Shown in pieces: positions 22,949-33,039 of a stretch of DNA of 64,000 bases. The stretch is from Dama dama (lineage: Eukaryota > Chordata > Mammalia > Artiodactyla > Cervidae). Numbering within the stretch: the first letter of the stretch is position 1; each line of letters starts with the position of its first letter. Under the pieces are notes generated by a model that worked only from the letters and a program-made list of their open reading frames with translations, searched no databases and was not told the DNA's origin. Location of the stretch: positions 74,785,001-74,849,000 of the forward strand of contig NC_083701.1 in NCBI RefSeq assembly GCF_033118175.1, given 5' to 3'. The translations under genes and the position numbers were made by a program.

Positions 22949-23340
22949 TCTTTTTTTGTTTTTTTAAACTGCTTTATTTTTAATATTTTGAAGTATAATT
23001 GATTTACAATATTACATTGGTCTCAGGCGTACAGTATAGTGATTCAGTATTTTTACAGATGATACTCCATTAAAAGTAATTACAAGATAATTGCTGTATT
23101 TCCCTGTACTGTATATCCTTATTGTTTATTAGTTTTTTGAGGAATCTCCATACTGTTTTCCATAGTTGCTGCACCAGTATACACTCCTATGAGCAGTATA
23201 CAAGAGTTCAATGTTAACATTCCTTACCAACATTTGTCATCTGTAGGCTTTTTTGAGGATAACCATTCTGATGGTTTTAATATGCATTTCTCTAATAATT
23301 TGTGATGTTGATCATCTTTTCATGTGTCTCCTATCCATTT
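22949..23340 (-). mobile_element. Second L1 3' end abutting the first
   Basis: A new antisense L1 3' terminus begins after a T-rich run (cttgtttctttttttgtttt). It shows aagtataattgatttacaat and ccatactgttttccatagtt, which restarts the L1 3' end rather than continuing segment 4. It resumes after the SINE at about 23479. Confidence 0.85.
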
Positions 23341-23478
23341 GCGGAGAAGGCAATGGCAACCCACTCCAGTGTTCTTGCCTGGAGAATCCCAGGGACGGGG
23401 GAGCCTGGTGGGCTGCCGTCTGTGGGGTCTCACAGAGTTGGACACGACTGAAGCGACTTAGCAGCAGCAGCAGCAGCT
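23341..23478 (+). mobile_element. Bov-tA SINE, head-truncated (GCAGCAG subtype)
   Basis: It starts gagaaggcaatggcaaccca and ends gacttagcagcagcagcag. The flanks ctatccattt and ctagccattg look like a slightly decayed duplication. Confidence 0.92.
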
Positions 23479-23660
23479 AGCCATTGGCATGTCTTTGAAA
23501 AAAAATATGTTTTTTATATTTCTTTGAAAAACCCATTTCTTTTAACTGGGTTGCTTGTTTCTTTGATATTGAGTTGCATGAGCTGTTTATATATTTTGGA
23601 TACTCATCCTTTGTTGGTCGTATTATTCACAAATACGTCCTCCCATTTTGTAGCTTTCTG
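23479..23660 (-). mobile_element. Second L1, continuation after SINE
   Basis: Antisense ORF2: tttgatattgagttgcatga, then ttcacaaatacgtcctccca. Confidence 0.85.
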
Positions 23661-24085
23661 AGTGCTGAGTGGGAGCAAACAGGTGTGTATGGATGCTCTC
23701 CTAGATTGGAGTCTGGGCTTCTTACAGCCCTCTGCAGCCCCACTGGCTTTTAAACCAGCTGAGGGAACTTGCCTTTTTGGTGTTGGACCCTAGGGCTGGG
23801 GTGCAAAAAAAAAAAAAGCAGGAATCCCTCCCTCCCCAGGGAGGGTCCCCGAGCCTGCCAGGAGTGAGGGTCCTGACCAAACTGATTTTCCTCCCTTCCT
23901 ACCAGTGTCAGTGAGAATCTTTTTCTTTTTGCTTTTAATAGACTTGGTTGTAGAAGAGACTTTCTGCCAGTCTCCAGATTTTCTGTGAGGAATTTCCACT
24001 ATTTTCAGGGACAGTTCTCCATATGCAGTTGTATTTTTGGTGTGTTTGGTCAGCATTCTCTTAGTTAGCTATCTTGATTGTATTT
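23661..24085 (-). mobile_element. L1 5'UTR-like segment
   Basis: GC-richer than its surroundings, with motifs seen in antisense L1 5'UTRs: ggcttttaaaccagctgagg, ttggaccctagggctggggt, and a terminal gctatcttgattg. Assigned by resemblance to the other L1 5'UTRs in this window, so less certain than the ORF2 parts. Confidence 0.55.
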
Positions 24086-25007
24086 GGAATGGTCTTATTA
24101 TCTTTTATTAACAATCTGGTGATTTTACTTCATGGCCATCAAGACACAGGGGAATATCATTAATCTTATTTTTTTTAAAATATTTCAATAACTTTCCATA
24201 CTTGCTCAAAAATCAATTGAAAACTAAGATACAAGTATTTCAATTTATTTGAGATAATTCCTTACTTTAAGGTTGCATTCTTTACTTTCTAATAAAAGCT
24301 TTATTTCAGGCCTTCAAAAATGCTGGATGAAGATAATATTTTCTTTGAATACCTCTGAAACTATAAAAATAACTACCTTTGGGTATTCTGTCTTGATTAT
24401 TTATGGAGATTACTTTTTTAAACTGCCTGTTTTGTAATTATTAATCTGTGCTTGGAATATTTTATGTTCTTGGTAACTAGATTGATTTTCAGTAAAGTGA
24501 GTAAAACAGATTCTTAAGTAAAATCCAGGAGGAAGATTTTCACTTAATATCAATTACATATTATTGAAGATTTGATATAAGTTCTTTTGATATAACATCT
24601 CATTTCACTAATAATGGAAATAGTATATACTAATCTTGAAAAGAATTACATTTAGCACTATAGATCACATTCAAGTGCAAATACACTTCAAATGCAACTA
24701 ACTTGATAAACAATCATAGCTTATAGGTACACAGTTCCTTATCCATTACCACATTTTTTCCTTCTAACTACCTCAAGTAGTAGGCAAAATCACATTATCA
24801 TAAAATCTAAGCTAAAACAGTTACATTTTATGGTAAGAAGCAGTTGGAATGGTCCGGGGCTTCTTAGTGGGGTTGGATGTGAGTGGTGGTGTTAAAAGTA
24901 TTTGTGTGCATGTAAGGGTAAAGATGCAAACACAGGACGCAGTTTCAGAAAAAAACTTATTTTATTTTTCTTTTATTTATTCTTATTTATTTTTCTTTTT
25001 ATTGCAG
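24086..25007. other. Unassigned AT-rich DNA ending in a pyrimidine-rich tract
   Basis: No repeat recognised. The last 50 bp are T-rich (cttatttatttttctttttattgcag) and form an acceptable splice-acceptor context for the exon-like segment that follows. Confidence 0.4.
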
Positions 25008-25186
25008 AAAAAACATGTAAGATGTATCAATATTCATATACCAAGTGTATGGGTGTTGATGACTGTCCAACATGCTCAGTGTTTAATGTGTGGGAAGGGA
25101 GTTTGCCTGGCAGGACCATGAAGTACAAGCACCTTCTTCTGCCAGAGAATGCAGGGACAGGAGCTGTTACCAAGTCTAAACTCTGA
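25008..25186 (+). CDS. Candidate terminal coding exon of a small cysteine-rich protein (unidentified)
   Basis: After a long T-rich tract and an AG at 25006-25007, one frame (two leading bases, then codons from 25010) stays open to TGA at 25184-25186. It encodes about 58 residues with a cysteine-rich start (KTCKMYQYSYTKCMGVDDC, then PTC). Cysteine spacing C-x9-C-x6-C-x2-C and a following VWEG-type stretch loosely recall Ly6/PATE-like secreted proteins, but I cannot name a gene. The stop falls at the edge of an LTR, so the last codons may be LTR-derived. No partner exon is visible in the window. It could be a decayed exon or chance. Confidence 0.22.
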
Positions 25187-25670
25187 GTTCTTGCTGCACG
25201 AAAGGCCAATAAATCCAGAGACAAATTGTTATGGCAAGGAATGGCAACTTTATTTGGAAGGTCAGCAGCTGAGAAGATGGTGGACTAGTGGCCCTGAAAA
25301 CCACCTTATCTGAGTTATAATTCAGGCTTCTTTTATACTCAAAGGGGAGGGGATGTGGATGGTTGTCACAAACTCCTTGGTGCAGGAATCCTTTGTTCTT
25401 GTAGCTATCCAGCAGGCTTGGTCACAAAGTCCCTATAAACCTCTGACAAGACAACTGTTATTTTCTGTTCTACAACTTTTTATCTCTATGCGAATGGAAG
25501 AGTGTTATACCTTTAAGGTAAGAGTCTTGAGAATGGACTCTCATGTATATTTCAGGCTGTAGGCATCACTCTTACAGGTGCATAGCCAGCATGACTAAAC
25601 ACAGGCAAAAAGCACAAAGGTTGGAGCTAAAGAAATAGATCCAGCATGGAGTCAACTCTGCTCTTTGTTA
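25187..25670 (-). mobile_element. Solo LTR, class I ERV-like
   Basis: Read on the minus strand it starts tgtaacaaagagcagagttg, has a TATA box (tataaaag, complement at 25330-25337) and a poly(A) signal (aataaa, complement at 25249-25254) about 75 bp further on, and ends near ctttcgtgcagcaagaact. No gag/pol sequence, primer-binding site or polypurine tract flanks it, so it is probably a solo LTR. Exact ends and target-site duplication are not resolved. Confidence 0.7.
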
Positions 25671-26415
25671 CAGAAGGACTAGACCAGAGTTGGCCAGAAG
25701 AAGGAGTATGGACATATTATTTCTGGGAGTACTTATAAGTATCAGCAGAGTTAGGTAAACATACAGTGTATTACTGTGTAGGTCTGGGATGGGGATCCAG
25801 CGTGCTTGTTTGAAAAGCCACAGAAATGAACTATCAAGGAAATTAAAGCTCAGTCTGGGGTAGTAGCATTTGTGATGCATCTGGGAGCCAGTGTCAGATT
25901 TGGGAAGCAAAGGCAGCGATTTAAAATCCAAGACATGAAGGAGAACTTTTTGTTTTTAAGACAATGATGAATGTATTAATGAGTCTACCAGTTTGAAAGC
26001 AGAGGACTGGTTAAGATATAAGGAAGAAGGTGAATTATTAGTATGTGGGTTTTACAAAAATGCAGTGGTTAGCAATGGACAATTCATGACTAGTGTGTCT
26101 CAAAAATGTAGACAAGATCTTTAGGAACACCTATCATGAGTGATGGGACCCCAACCTCTCAAAGGATTCAGAAACTAATGCCTTAATTTTGGGAGGAAAG
26201 AAATGGGAAGAGTAAATAAGAAAACCTACAATCAATATTTAACAGGAGAAGGGACAAAATATACTAGGAGACAATTTACAGAAAAAAAAAAACACCAATG
26301 GCAAAAAATCTTAAGAAAAATTGTCCAATATTTTTGATAATAGCAAAAATACGATAAATAAGAAAGATAACCTTTAAAACTATTAAGTTGGCCAACATCT
26401 TAACGGTGGTAAAGT
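25671..26415. other. Unassigned DNA
   Basis: No nameable repeat or exon. Includes an A-rich run near 26281. Confidence 0.4.
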
Positions 26416-26815
26416 TTACATTACTTTCCTATGGATACTGTAACAAATTATCACGAATTGGGTGACTTAAATCAACATAAATTTATTCTACAATTCTGGA
26501 AGCCAGAGCCTGAAATCAGTCTCACTGGGCTAAAGTCAAGGTACTCACTGAGCTGGTTCCTCCTAGAGGACAATTTGTTTCTAGCCTTTTCCGGCTTCTG
26601 GAGGCCATCTGCATCTCTTGGTCCATGACTGTTTCCTTGCATCACGCCTGTGTCTTGCTTCCACCATGATGTTAAATTCTTCTAAATTAAATCACTCTTA
26701 CAGAGACATTTTTGGGTGCACGTTCAGGTTATCTAGGACAGCTTCCTAAAGATCCTCATGTTAGTCACATCTGCAAAATCCATCTTGCCATATCCATGGA
26801 TATGCTGGACTCCAA
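26416..26815 (-). mobile_element. MLT1-type MaLR LTR
   Basis: Typical antisense MLT1 series: atggatactgtaacaaatta, tctcactgggctaaagtcaa, cttctggaggccatctgcat, and later gttagtcacatctgcaaaat. Old and diverged. Confidence 0.75.
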
Positions 26816-26819
26816 TTCC

Positions 26820-26857
26820 TGTGTGTGTGTGTGTGTCTGTGTGTGTGTGTGTGTATG
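26820..26857. repeat. (GT)n microsatellite
   Basis: An interrupted GT run of about 38 bp with single C and A substitutions. Confidence 0.97.
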
Positions 26858-26917
26858 TGGGGTTTCCCCACACATCACCAACAAGCAGTTATTGTGCACC
26901 AGCCGCAGCACCTGCAG

Positions 26918-27131
26918 CATGGCTCAGTCTCAGCTGTGTCCGGCTCTTTGCCACCCCGTGGACTGTAACCACCAGGCTCCTCTGTCCATGAAATTTCCCA
27001 GGCAGGAATACTGGAGTAGGTTTGCCATTTCCCTCTCCAGAGGATCTTTCCTACCCATGGATCGAACCCATGTCCCTGGTGTCCCTTGCATTAGCAGTTT
27101 CTTTACCAACAGCTCCACTGGGGAGGCCCTT
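26918..27131 (-). mobile_element. Bov-tA SINE
   Basis: Reverse copy from the tail (cagctgtgtccggctctttg) to the head (ccactggggaggccc). Its right edge coincides with the left end of the inverted repeat at 27131. Confidence 0.92.
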
Positions 27132-27473
27132 AGAATCTCGCCATGTGCTTGGGTAGATGTGTTCCCAACGTTTGAATGAAGCTCCTCCCCTAAGTGGTAG
27201 GAAATGGATTTTTTAATATTTAAAGATCCAAACCACCATCCTTCTTTTTGGTGGTGAACACACTGTAGTGTACATAAGAGTTGAAACATAACATTGTACA
27301 CATGAAAATTATATAATGTTATAAACCAATGTTACCTCAATAAACTTTTAAAAAAATAATATGATCAAATTGTAGCAATATAATAAAAAAAAAATCCATT
27401 TCCTGCCACTTACGTAAGGGAGCTTCATTCAAATGTTGGGAACATATGTGCTCAAGCATAAGACAAGATTCTA
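27131..27473. repeat. Imperfect inverted repeat, arms about 84 bp
   Basis: The left arm 27131-27214 (for example gttcccaacgtttgaatgaa) matches the reverse complement of the right arm 27392-27473 (ttcattcaaatgttgggaac) at roughly 85% by eye. Both arms end in an A/T-rich run facing the loop. The spacer of about 177 bp contains an L1M-like 3' end. Confidence 0.88.
27237..27360 (+). mobile_element. Old L1M-type 3' terminus in the inverted-repeat spacer
   Basis: Reads gaacacactgtagtgtacat, ttatataatgttataaacca, then a tacctcaataaac-like poly(A) signal and A-rich tail, as in L1M 3' ends. Confidence 0.65.
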
Positions 27474-27737
27474 AATGCACTGCCTTCCTCACTCTATACA
27501 ATGTGGTGCAAATACAGGTAAATACCGTGAAGAAGTTTTCTTTCTCTTGGGTCACCTGGCTGGCCTAAAGCTGGGAAATGGTCTTTGTGTGGGCAATTGC
27601 TCACCGCATCCTCATCCCAGGAATGCGGCTGTTCTATAACATGAAGTCACCACAACTCAACTTTTCTCCTCTAGCCTTGAAGCTGTTAAGAACACAGCTC
27701 AGTTATTCAGTCACTTTTTCTGGAATTAGCTACTTTC
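27474..27737. other. Unassigned DNA
   Basis: No recognisable feature. Confidence 0.35.
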
Positions 27738-27890
27738 CTGGGTTGGGAAGATGCCCTGGAGAAGGAAATGGCAACCCACTCCAGTACTCTTGCCTGGAAA
27801 ATCCCATGGACAAAGGAGCCTGGTAGGCTGCAGTCCATGGGGTCACAAAGACTCGGACATGAGTGAGCAACTTCCCTTCACTTTAAGGGT
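27738..27890 (+). mobile_element. Bov-tA SINE, head-truncated
   Basis: Starts at cctgggttgggaagatgccc and ends with the gagcaacttcccttcacttt terminus. Confidence 0.93.
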
Positions 27891-28483
27891 AGAATATTCC
27901 AAACTTTCTTCTCTGAGTTTCTGTCCTGTCCTGGATCTTGACTCAGTGATTCTTCACTAATAACATATTTTAAACATTTATCATATCCTGATCACTTTTA
28001 TATCATCACCAGATGGTCATTTGTGTGACTAGACTCCAAGAGTTTTTAAAGCCCAGACTAAAAAAAGTACTATTACATTTTTATGAGCTTGTTTTGTTAG
28101 AATATGGGGATAGACCACACACTTGGGACTGGCAGAAGTGTGGTTTCTTCTGAGAATGATAGCCACTTTAGTTTTCAATCATTCTTGGAAGAAATCAGGA
28201 TAATGTACAAGAGATGGGTCTTAGGCTGAAGTGAGGAGTCACTTTGCTCTGATAAATAGAGTGTTGCTAGTCATGTTGGTGAAATCAGTAAGCTGCTCTG
28301 AGTCATGGAAAGTAGGTCAACATTGAGGAAGCTAGTCACCTGGTAAGGAAAATAGGATAGATCTGGGCTTCTGCAGAAGTTGTAAGCTAGTTCTTATATT
28401 TTCTTGCTTTCTTTATATCTTTAGCAACATATCATTAAATGCAACAATCTAGCATCAATTGTCCCATGGGGAATTTTGGATGC
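27891..28483. other. Unassigned DNA
   Basis: Nothing nameable. Confidence 0.4.
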
Positions 28484-28752
28484 ATCCATCATTGAAAGGA
28501 CTGATGCTGAAACTGAAGCTCCAATACTTCGGACACCTGATGCGAAGAGCTGACTCATTGGAAAAGACCCTGGTGCTGGGAAAGATTGAGGGCAGGAGGA
28601 GAAGGAGATGACAGAGGATGAGATGTTTGGATGGCATCACCGACTCGATGGACATGGGTTTGGGTGGACTCCGGGAGTTGGTGATGGACAGGGAGGCCTG
28701 GCGTGCTGCAGTCCACGGGGTCGCAAAGAGTTGGACACGACTGAGAGACTGA
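28484..28752 (+). mobile_element. BovB 3' fragment
   Basis: Plus-strand BovB 3' region: ctgatgctgaaactgaagct, agaagagatg-type block, then gttggtgatggacagggagg, ending ggacacgactgagagactga. Confidence 0.95.
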
Positions 28753-28775
28753 ACAACAATAACATTACATTATGG

Positions 28776-28830
28776 TAGAAAGAAAGGAAGGAAGAAATGA
28801 AGGAAGGAAGGAAAGAAGGAAGGAAGAAAT
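28776..28830. repeat. (GGAA)n purine microsatellite
   Basis: About 55 bp of GGAA/GAAA units (aaggaaggaaggaaagaagg) just downstream of the BovB 3' end. Confidence 0.95.
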
Positions 28831-29735
28831 GTCTTGTCTACTGTAAATAATTCTGCTATGAATATTGGGGTGCATATATCTTTTTGTTTTCTTTGAGAAA
28901 TGCAAGTGGAATTGCTGGATGATATAATAGCTCTATTTTTAGTTTTTTGAGAGACCGCCATAATATATTTCACAGTGGCTGTATCAATTTAAATTCCCAC
29001 TAACATTGCACAAGGATTCCCTTTTCATCACAGTCTCACCAACAATAGTTATTTCTTGTTTTTTTGATGATAGCCATTCTGACAGGTGTGAAATGATATT
29101 TCATTTGATTTGCGTTTCCCTGATGGTTAGTGATGCTGAGTATCTTTTCACGTGCCTGCTGGCCATCTTTGAAAAATTGTCTATTTCAGACTTTTTCTCA
29201 TTTTAAATTGATTGCTTGTGTCATTGATATTGAGTTGAATGGGCTCTTTCTCTATTTTGGATATTAACCCTTATCAGGTAAGTCACATGGAAATAGCTTC
29301 TTTCATTTAGTAGGTTACCTTTTCCTATAGTTGATGATATCCTTTGTTGTGCGAAAGCTTTTTTGTTTGATTAGGTCCTATTTGGTTTTTTGTTTTGTTT
29401 TTACTTTTGTTTCCCTTACCTGAGGAGACAGATCCAAAAACATATAACTCAAACCAATGTCAAAGAGTATACCATCCATGTTTTGCCCTAGGAGTTTTCC
29501 TGTTTCATGTGTGACAGTCGTCTTTAGTCCATTTTGAGTTTTGTTTTTGTAGATGATATGAGAAAACGGTCTAGTTTTATTCTGTTACTTGTAGCTATTT
29601 AGTTTTCACAACGCCACTTACTGAAGAGACTTTCCCATTGAATATTCTCGTCTCCTTTTTTTGTAGCTTAATTAACCATGAGTGAGTGGGTTTGCCTCTT
29701 GGTTCTTTATTCCACTTCATTCCTTTGGTTTGTGA
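28831..29735 (-). mobile_element. L1 LINE, ORF2 3' part
   Basis: Antisense ORF2: cttgtctactgtaaataatt, gatagccattctgacaggtg, gatattgagttgaatgggct and cttacctgaggagacagatc. Confidence 0.88.
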
Positions 29736-30250
29736 CAAGTCAGACATAGGAAAGGGGATGTGAACTCAAGCAGTGTGCATTTTCCCACTGGCCACCTCAC
29801 AGAGAAGTGAAAGGTTTACGGGGGTTGAGAATGTTCATGATATGAGGCCACTGAATGGGTGCGGGGAGTCCAGGGGACCTTGGGGTGCAGAGGAGGAGTG
29901 ACAGGAAGGGGGGCAGGTTGAAGGGGAGCATGGGAGAGGCTGAGGGAGAGGTCATGAGGACATCGGCGTCAGGTCTGGGAAATCTGGAGGGGCACGTGTG
30001 ATGAGTCTGTTGCAATCTGGGGTTTTAGGATGTGAAGGCTTGAATGTGATGGACCTCAGAGCCCTTTCCAAGTTTATGACAGAAGAGACCAGAGCTGTAG
30101 GATGGTGTTATGATTTAGGGACCCACTGAGGGGCCAGATCCCCTGATCCAACAATGGATGCTGCAGCCAAACAATATCACCATAGAAGATTCGCTACTCT
30201 TTTTGAGAGTTTGGAGGTCAAGCTTGGTCCCATTTTTCAGACCACATCCC
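29736..30250. other. Unassigned G-rich block, part 1
   Basis: Noticeably richer in G than the flanking L1, with runs such as gagcatgggagaggctgagg. No family or open frame recognised. Similar-looking sequence resumes after two SINEs at 30687. Confidence 0.4.
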
Positions 30251-30402
30251 AGGACTTCCCGGGTGGTCCAGTAGCTAAAACTCCCTGCTTCTGGTGTAGG
30301 GATCTGGTTTCCATCCCTGGTCAGGGAACTAGATGCCATGTGCTGCAACTAAGACCAGGCACAGTCAAAATATATTAATAAGTAAAACATTAAAAAAAAT
30401 TA
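30251..30402 (+). mobile_element. CHR-type artiodactyl SINE
   Basis: Head cttcccgggtggtccagtag, box B-like gtttccatccctggtcaggg, then ctgcaactaagaccaggcac and an A-rich tail. Confidence 0.88.
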
Positions 30403-30470
30403 CATCCAAAAGGTGGGTCAGCAGGGATAGAGTGTTAGACCCATACTGGATCTTAACCAGGCATGGGCGC

Positions 30471-30686
30471 TTGCTCAGTCACTCAGTCGGGTCTGACTCT
30501 TTGCGACCCCATGGACTGCAGCCTGCCTGGCTTCTCTGTCCACGGGATTCTCCAGGCAAGAATACTGGAGTGGGTTGCCACTTCCTCCTCCAGGGGATCT
30601 TCCTGACCCAGGGATCGAACCTGTGTCTCCTGCCTCTCCTGCACTGGCAGGAGGGTTCTTCACCGCTGAGCCACCTGGGACCCATA
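30471..30686 (-). mobile_element. Bov-tA SINE, full length
   Basis: Reverse copy from tail (ctcagtcactcagtcgggtc) to head (gctgagccacctgggaccc). Confidence 0.95.
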
Positions 30687-31186
30687 GCCACGCATAGCCT
30701 CTACCCAAAACGCATCCCTAGAAGGAGATGGGCCTCATTGTGTCCACAAGGGAGCTGAGGCTGTGATCTAGACTGGGGCTTCCTCCAAGAATAGAGGACC
30801 TCTCCAGGCACACACTGTCTGACAGAGGGCCTCTTGATCTCTGGCTGATCGGCGTCCTATCTTGGGTGATCAGCTCAAGGGGAGTGGAAGGAGATCTCGG
30901 GCTAGCCAAGAGGAGAAATTCACCAGTTTTGTAGTGATTCATGTGAAGCACCTGGAGATGTTGGCAGATCGGGATGGATGGTCCTCAAGAGAAGGTGGAA
31001 AGAGAAAGGGTATCTCACAGCATGTCTAGATTCTCCCTGGCTGAGCTGCTGACTGCACAAGGAAGGCGTTGGGGGTGATGGGTCCTGAAGCCAGGGCCGG
31101 AGAACATGGGCATTCCACCGGGAAGGGACAGTCAGTAGGTGTGGGACCCGCTTGCAGGTCCTTATTAAACCTAAGGATTAATATCA
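30687..31186. other. Unassigned G-rich block, part 2
   Basis: GC-richer sequence with no recognised family (for example gccagggccggagaacatgg). It could be internal sequence of an ERV or an unfamiliar repeat. Confidence 0.4.
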
Positions 31187-31222
31187 GGTCTCCCGCATTG
31201 CAGGCAGATTCTTTACCAGCTT
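31187..31222 (-). mobile_element. Bov-tA head fragment
   Basis: A 36-bp remnant reading tctcccgcattgcaggcaga then ttctttaccagc, matching the reverse of the tRNA-derived head. Confidence 0.75.
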
Positions 31223-31968
31223 GTTGCTTATCTATTTTATATGTTATAGTTTGTTAATCGCATATCCCTAAGTTGTCCTTCCCCCTCCCCTCTCCCCTTT
31301 GGTAATGACAAATTTATTTTCTATATCTGTGAGTCTGTTTCTGTTTTGCGTATATGTTCACTTGTATTGTTTTTTAGATTCCACACATGACTGATATCAT
31401 ATGGTGTTTGCCTTTCTCTGACATTTCACTAAGCACATTTTTAAGTCTATCCAACTGCTATGAATAGCAATATTTCATTCTTTTTAGACTTCATATTATT
31501 CCATTGTGTCTCTGTCTGTTTTCTATCTATTTATCTATCATCTCTTCTTAAAACAACTGTCTGTGGCACTTGGGTTGTTTTTATGTCTTGACTATTGTAA
31601 ATAGTGCTTCTATGAACATTGATGTGCATGCAGGTTTTTCAAGTTGCAGCTTTCATTTTCTCTGTGTATATACTCAGGAGTGAAATTGCTGGATCATATG
31701 CTAATTCCATTTTTAGTTTTAGAAGAAACCTCCATACTCTTTTCCATAGTAATGCACCAATTTATATTCCCACCAAAACTGTACAATTGTTCCCTTTTTT
31801 CCACATCCTCTCTAATATTTGCTATTTTCTTAGACTTTTTGATGACGGCCATTCTGACAGGACTTAGTTGATACCTCATTATAGTTTTTATTTGTATTTC
31901 TTTAATAATGAGCAACTCTGAGCATCATTTGAGGTACTTATTAATTATCTATATGTCATCTTTGGAAA
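31223..31968 (-). mobile_element. L1 LINE, 3' region
   Basis: Antisense L1: tgtgagtctgtttctgtttt, ttagattccacacatgactg, ttgactattgtaaatagtgc and tttatattcccaccaaaact. Confidence 0.9.
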
Positions 31969-33036
31969 CCTACATGGATCACAGCCCTGTCGTGGGGCCT
32001 GGGTAACTCAATGAAGCTATGAGCCATGCCTTGCAGGGCCACCCAAGATGGATAGGTCATACTGGAGACTTCTTACAGAATGTGGTCTACTGGAGGAGGG
32101 GATGGCTGGAAAGGGTCAGTTTTCATTCCAATCCCAAAGAAGGGCAATGTCAAAGAATGTTCAAACTGCAGGGCAATTGTGCTCATTTCACATGCTAGTA
32201 AGGTGATGCTCAAAATCCTTCAAGCTGGGCTTCAGCAGTTTGTGAACTGAGAATTACCAGATGTACACAAGCTGGGTTTAGAAAAGGCAGAGGAACTAGA
32301 GACAAAATTGCCAACATTCATTGGATTTCAGAGAAAGCAAAGAAAGTCCAGAAAAACTTCTGCTTCATTGATTATGCTAAAGCCTTTGGGTGGATCACAA
32401 CAGGCTGTGCAAAGTTCTGAAAGAGACGAGAATGCCAGACCACCTTATCTGTCTCCTGAGAAACCTGTATGCGGCCAAGAAGCAGCAGGTAGGACCTTAC
32501 ATGGAACAACGGACTGGTTCAAAATCGGGGCAGCAGTATGACAAGGCTGTATATTGTCACCCTGCTTATTTAACTAATGTGGAGGGTACACCATGCGAAA
32601 TGCCGGGCTGGATGAATCTAAGCTGGAATCAACATTGCCAGGAGATGTCAACCTCAGATATGCAGATGATATTACTCTAAGGGTAGAAAGTGAAGAGGAG
32701 CTAAAGAGCCTCTTGATGAGGGTGAAAGGAGAGTGAAAAAGCTGGCTTAAAACTCAAGGATCAAAAAGCAAAGATCATGGCTCCTGGTCCCACTCATCTC
32801 CTCTTGTCAAATAGAAAGGAAAAAAGTAGAAGCAGTGACAGATTTTATTTTCCTGGGCCTCAAAATCCTGTGGACATTGACTGCAGGCATGAAATTAAAA
32901 GATGCTTGCTCCTTGGAAAGAAAGCTATGACAAACCTAGACAGTGTATTAAAAAGCAAAGACATCACTTTGCTGACAATGTCTGTATAGTCAAAGCTATG
33001 GTTTTTCCAGTAGTCATGTATAGATGTGAGTGTCAT
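31969..33036 (+). mobile_element. BovB with internal deletion, 3' end missing
   Basis: Begins with BovB 5'-region sequence (ctcaatgaagctatgagcca, agggccacccaagatgg). Near 32100-32110 it jumps to the RT region (ggaaagggtcagttttcatt) and continues through the palm (cagatatgcagatgatatta) to about 33036. The endonuclease and the true 3' terminus are absent. Confidence 0.88.
32240..32750 (+). pseudogene. BovB reverse transcriptase, frameshifted
   Basis: The RT is spread over several frames: a PPYLSPEKPV-type frame at 32308-32541 and one at 32390-32680 holding the LYAAKKQ region (LRNLYAGQ in intact copies). The catalytic box is altered to cagatgatatt (a YADDIT-like reading). Stops and shifts make it non-functional. 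Confidence 0.75.
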
Positions 33037-33039
33037 ATA

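Noticed and set aside
25187..25670. Full provirus around the LTR
   Set aside because: No primer-binding site, polypurine tract or gag/pol sequence is visible on either side.
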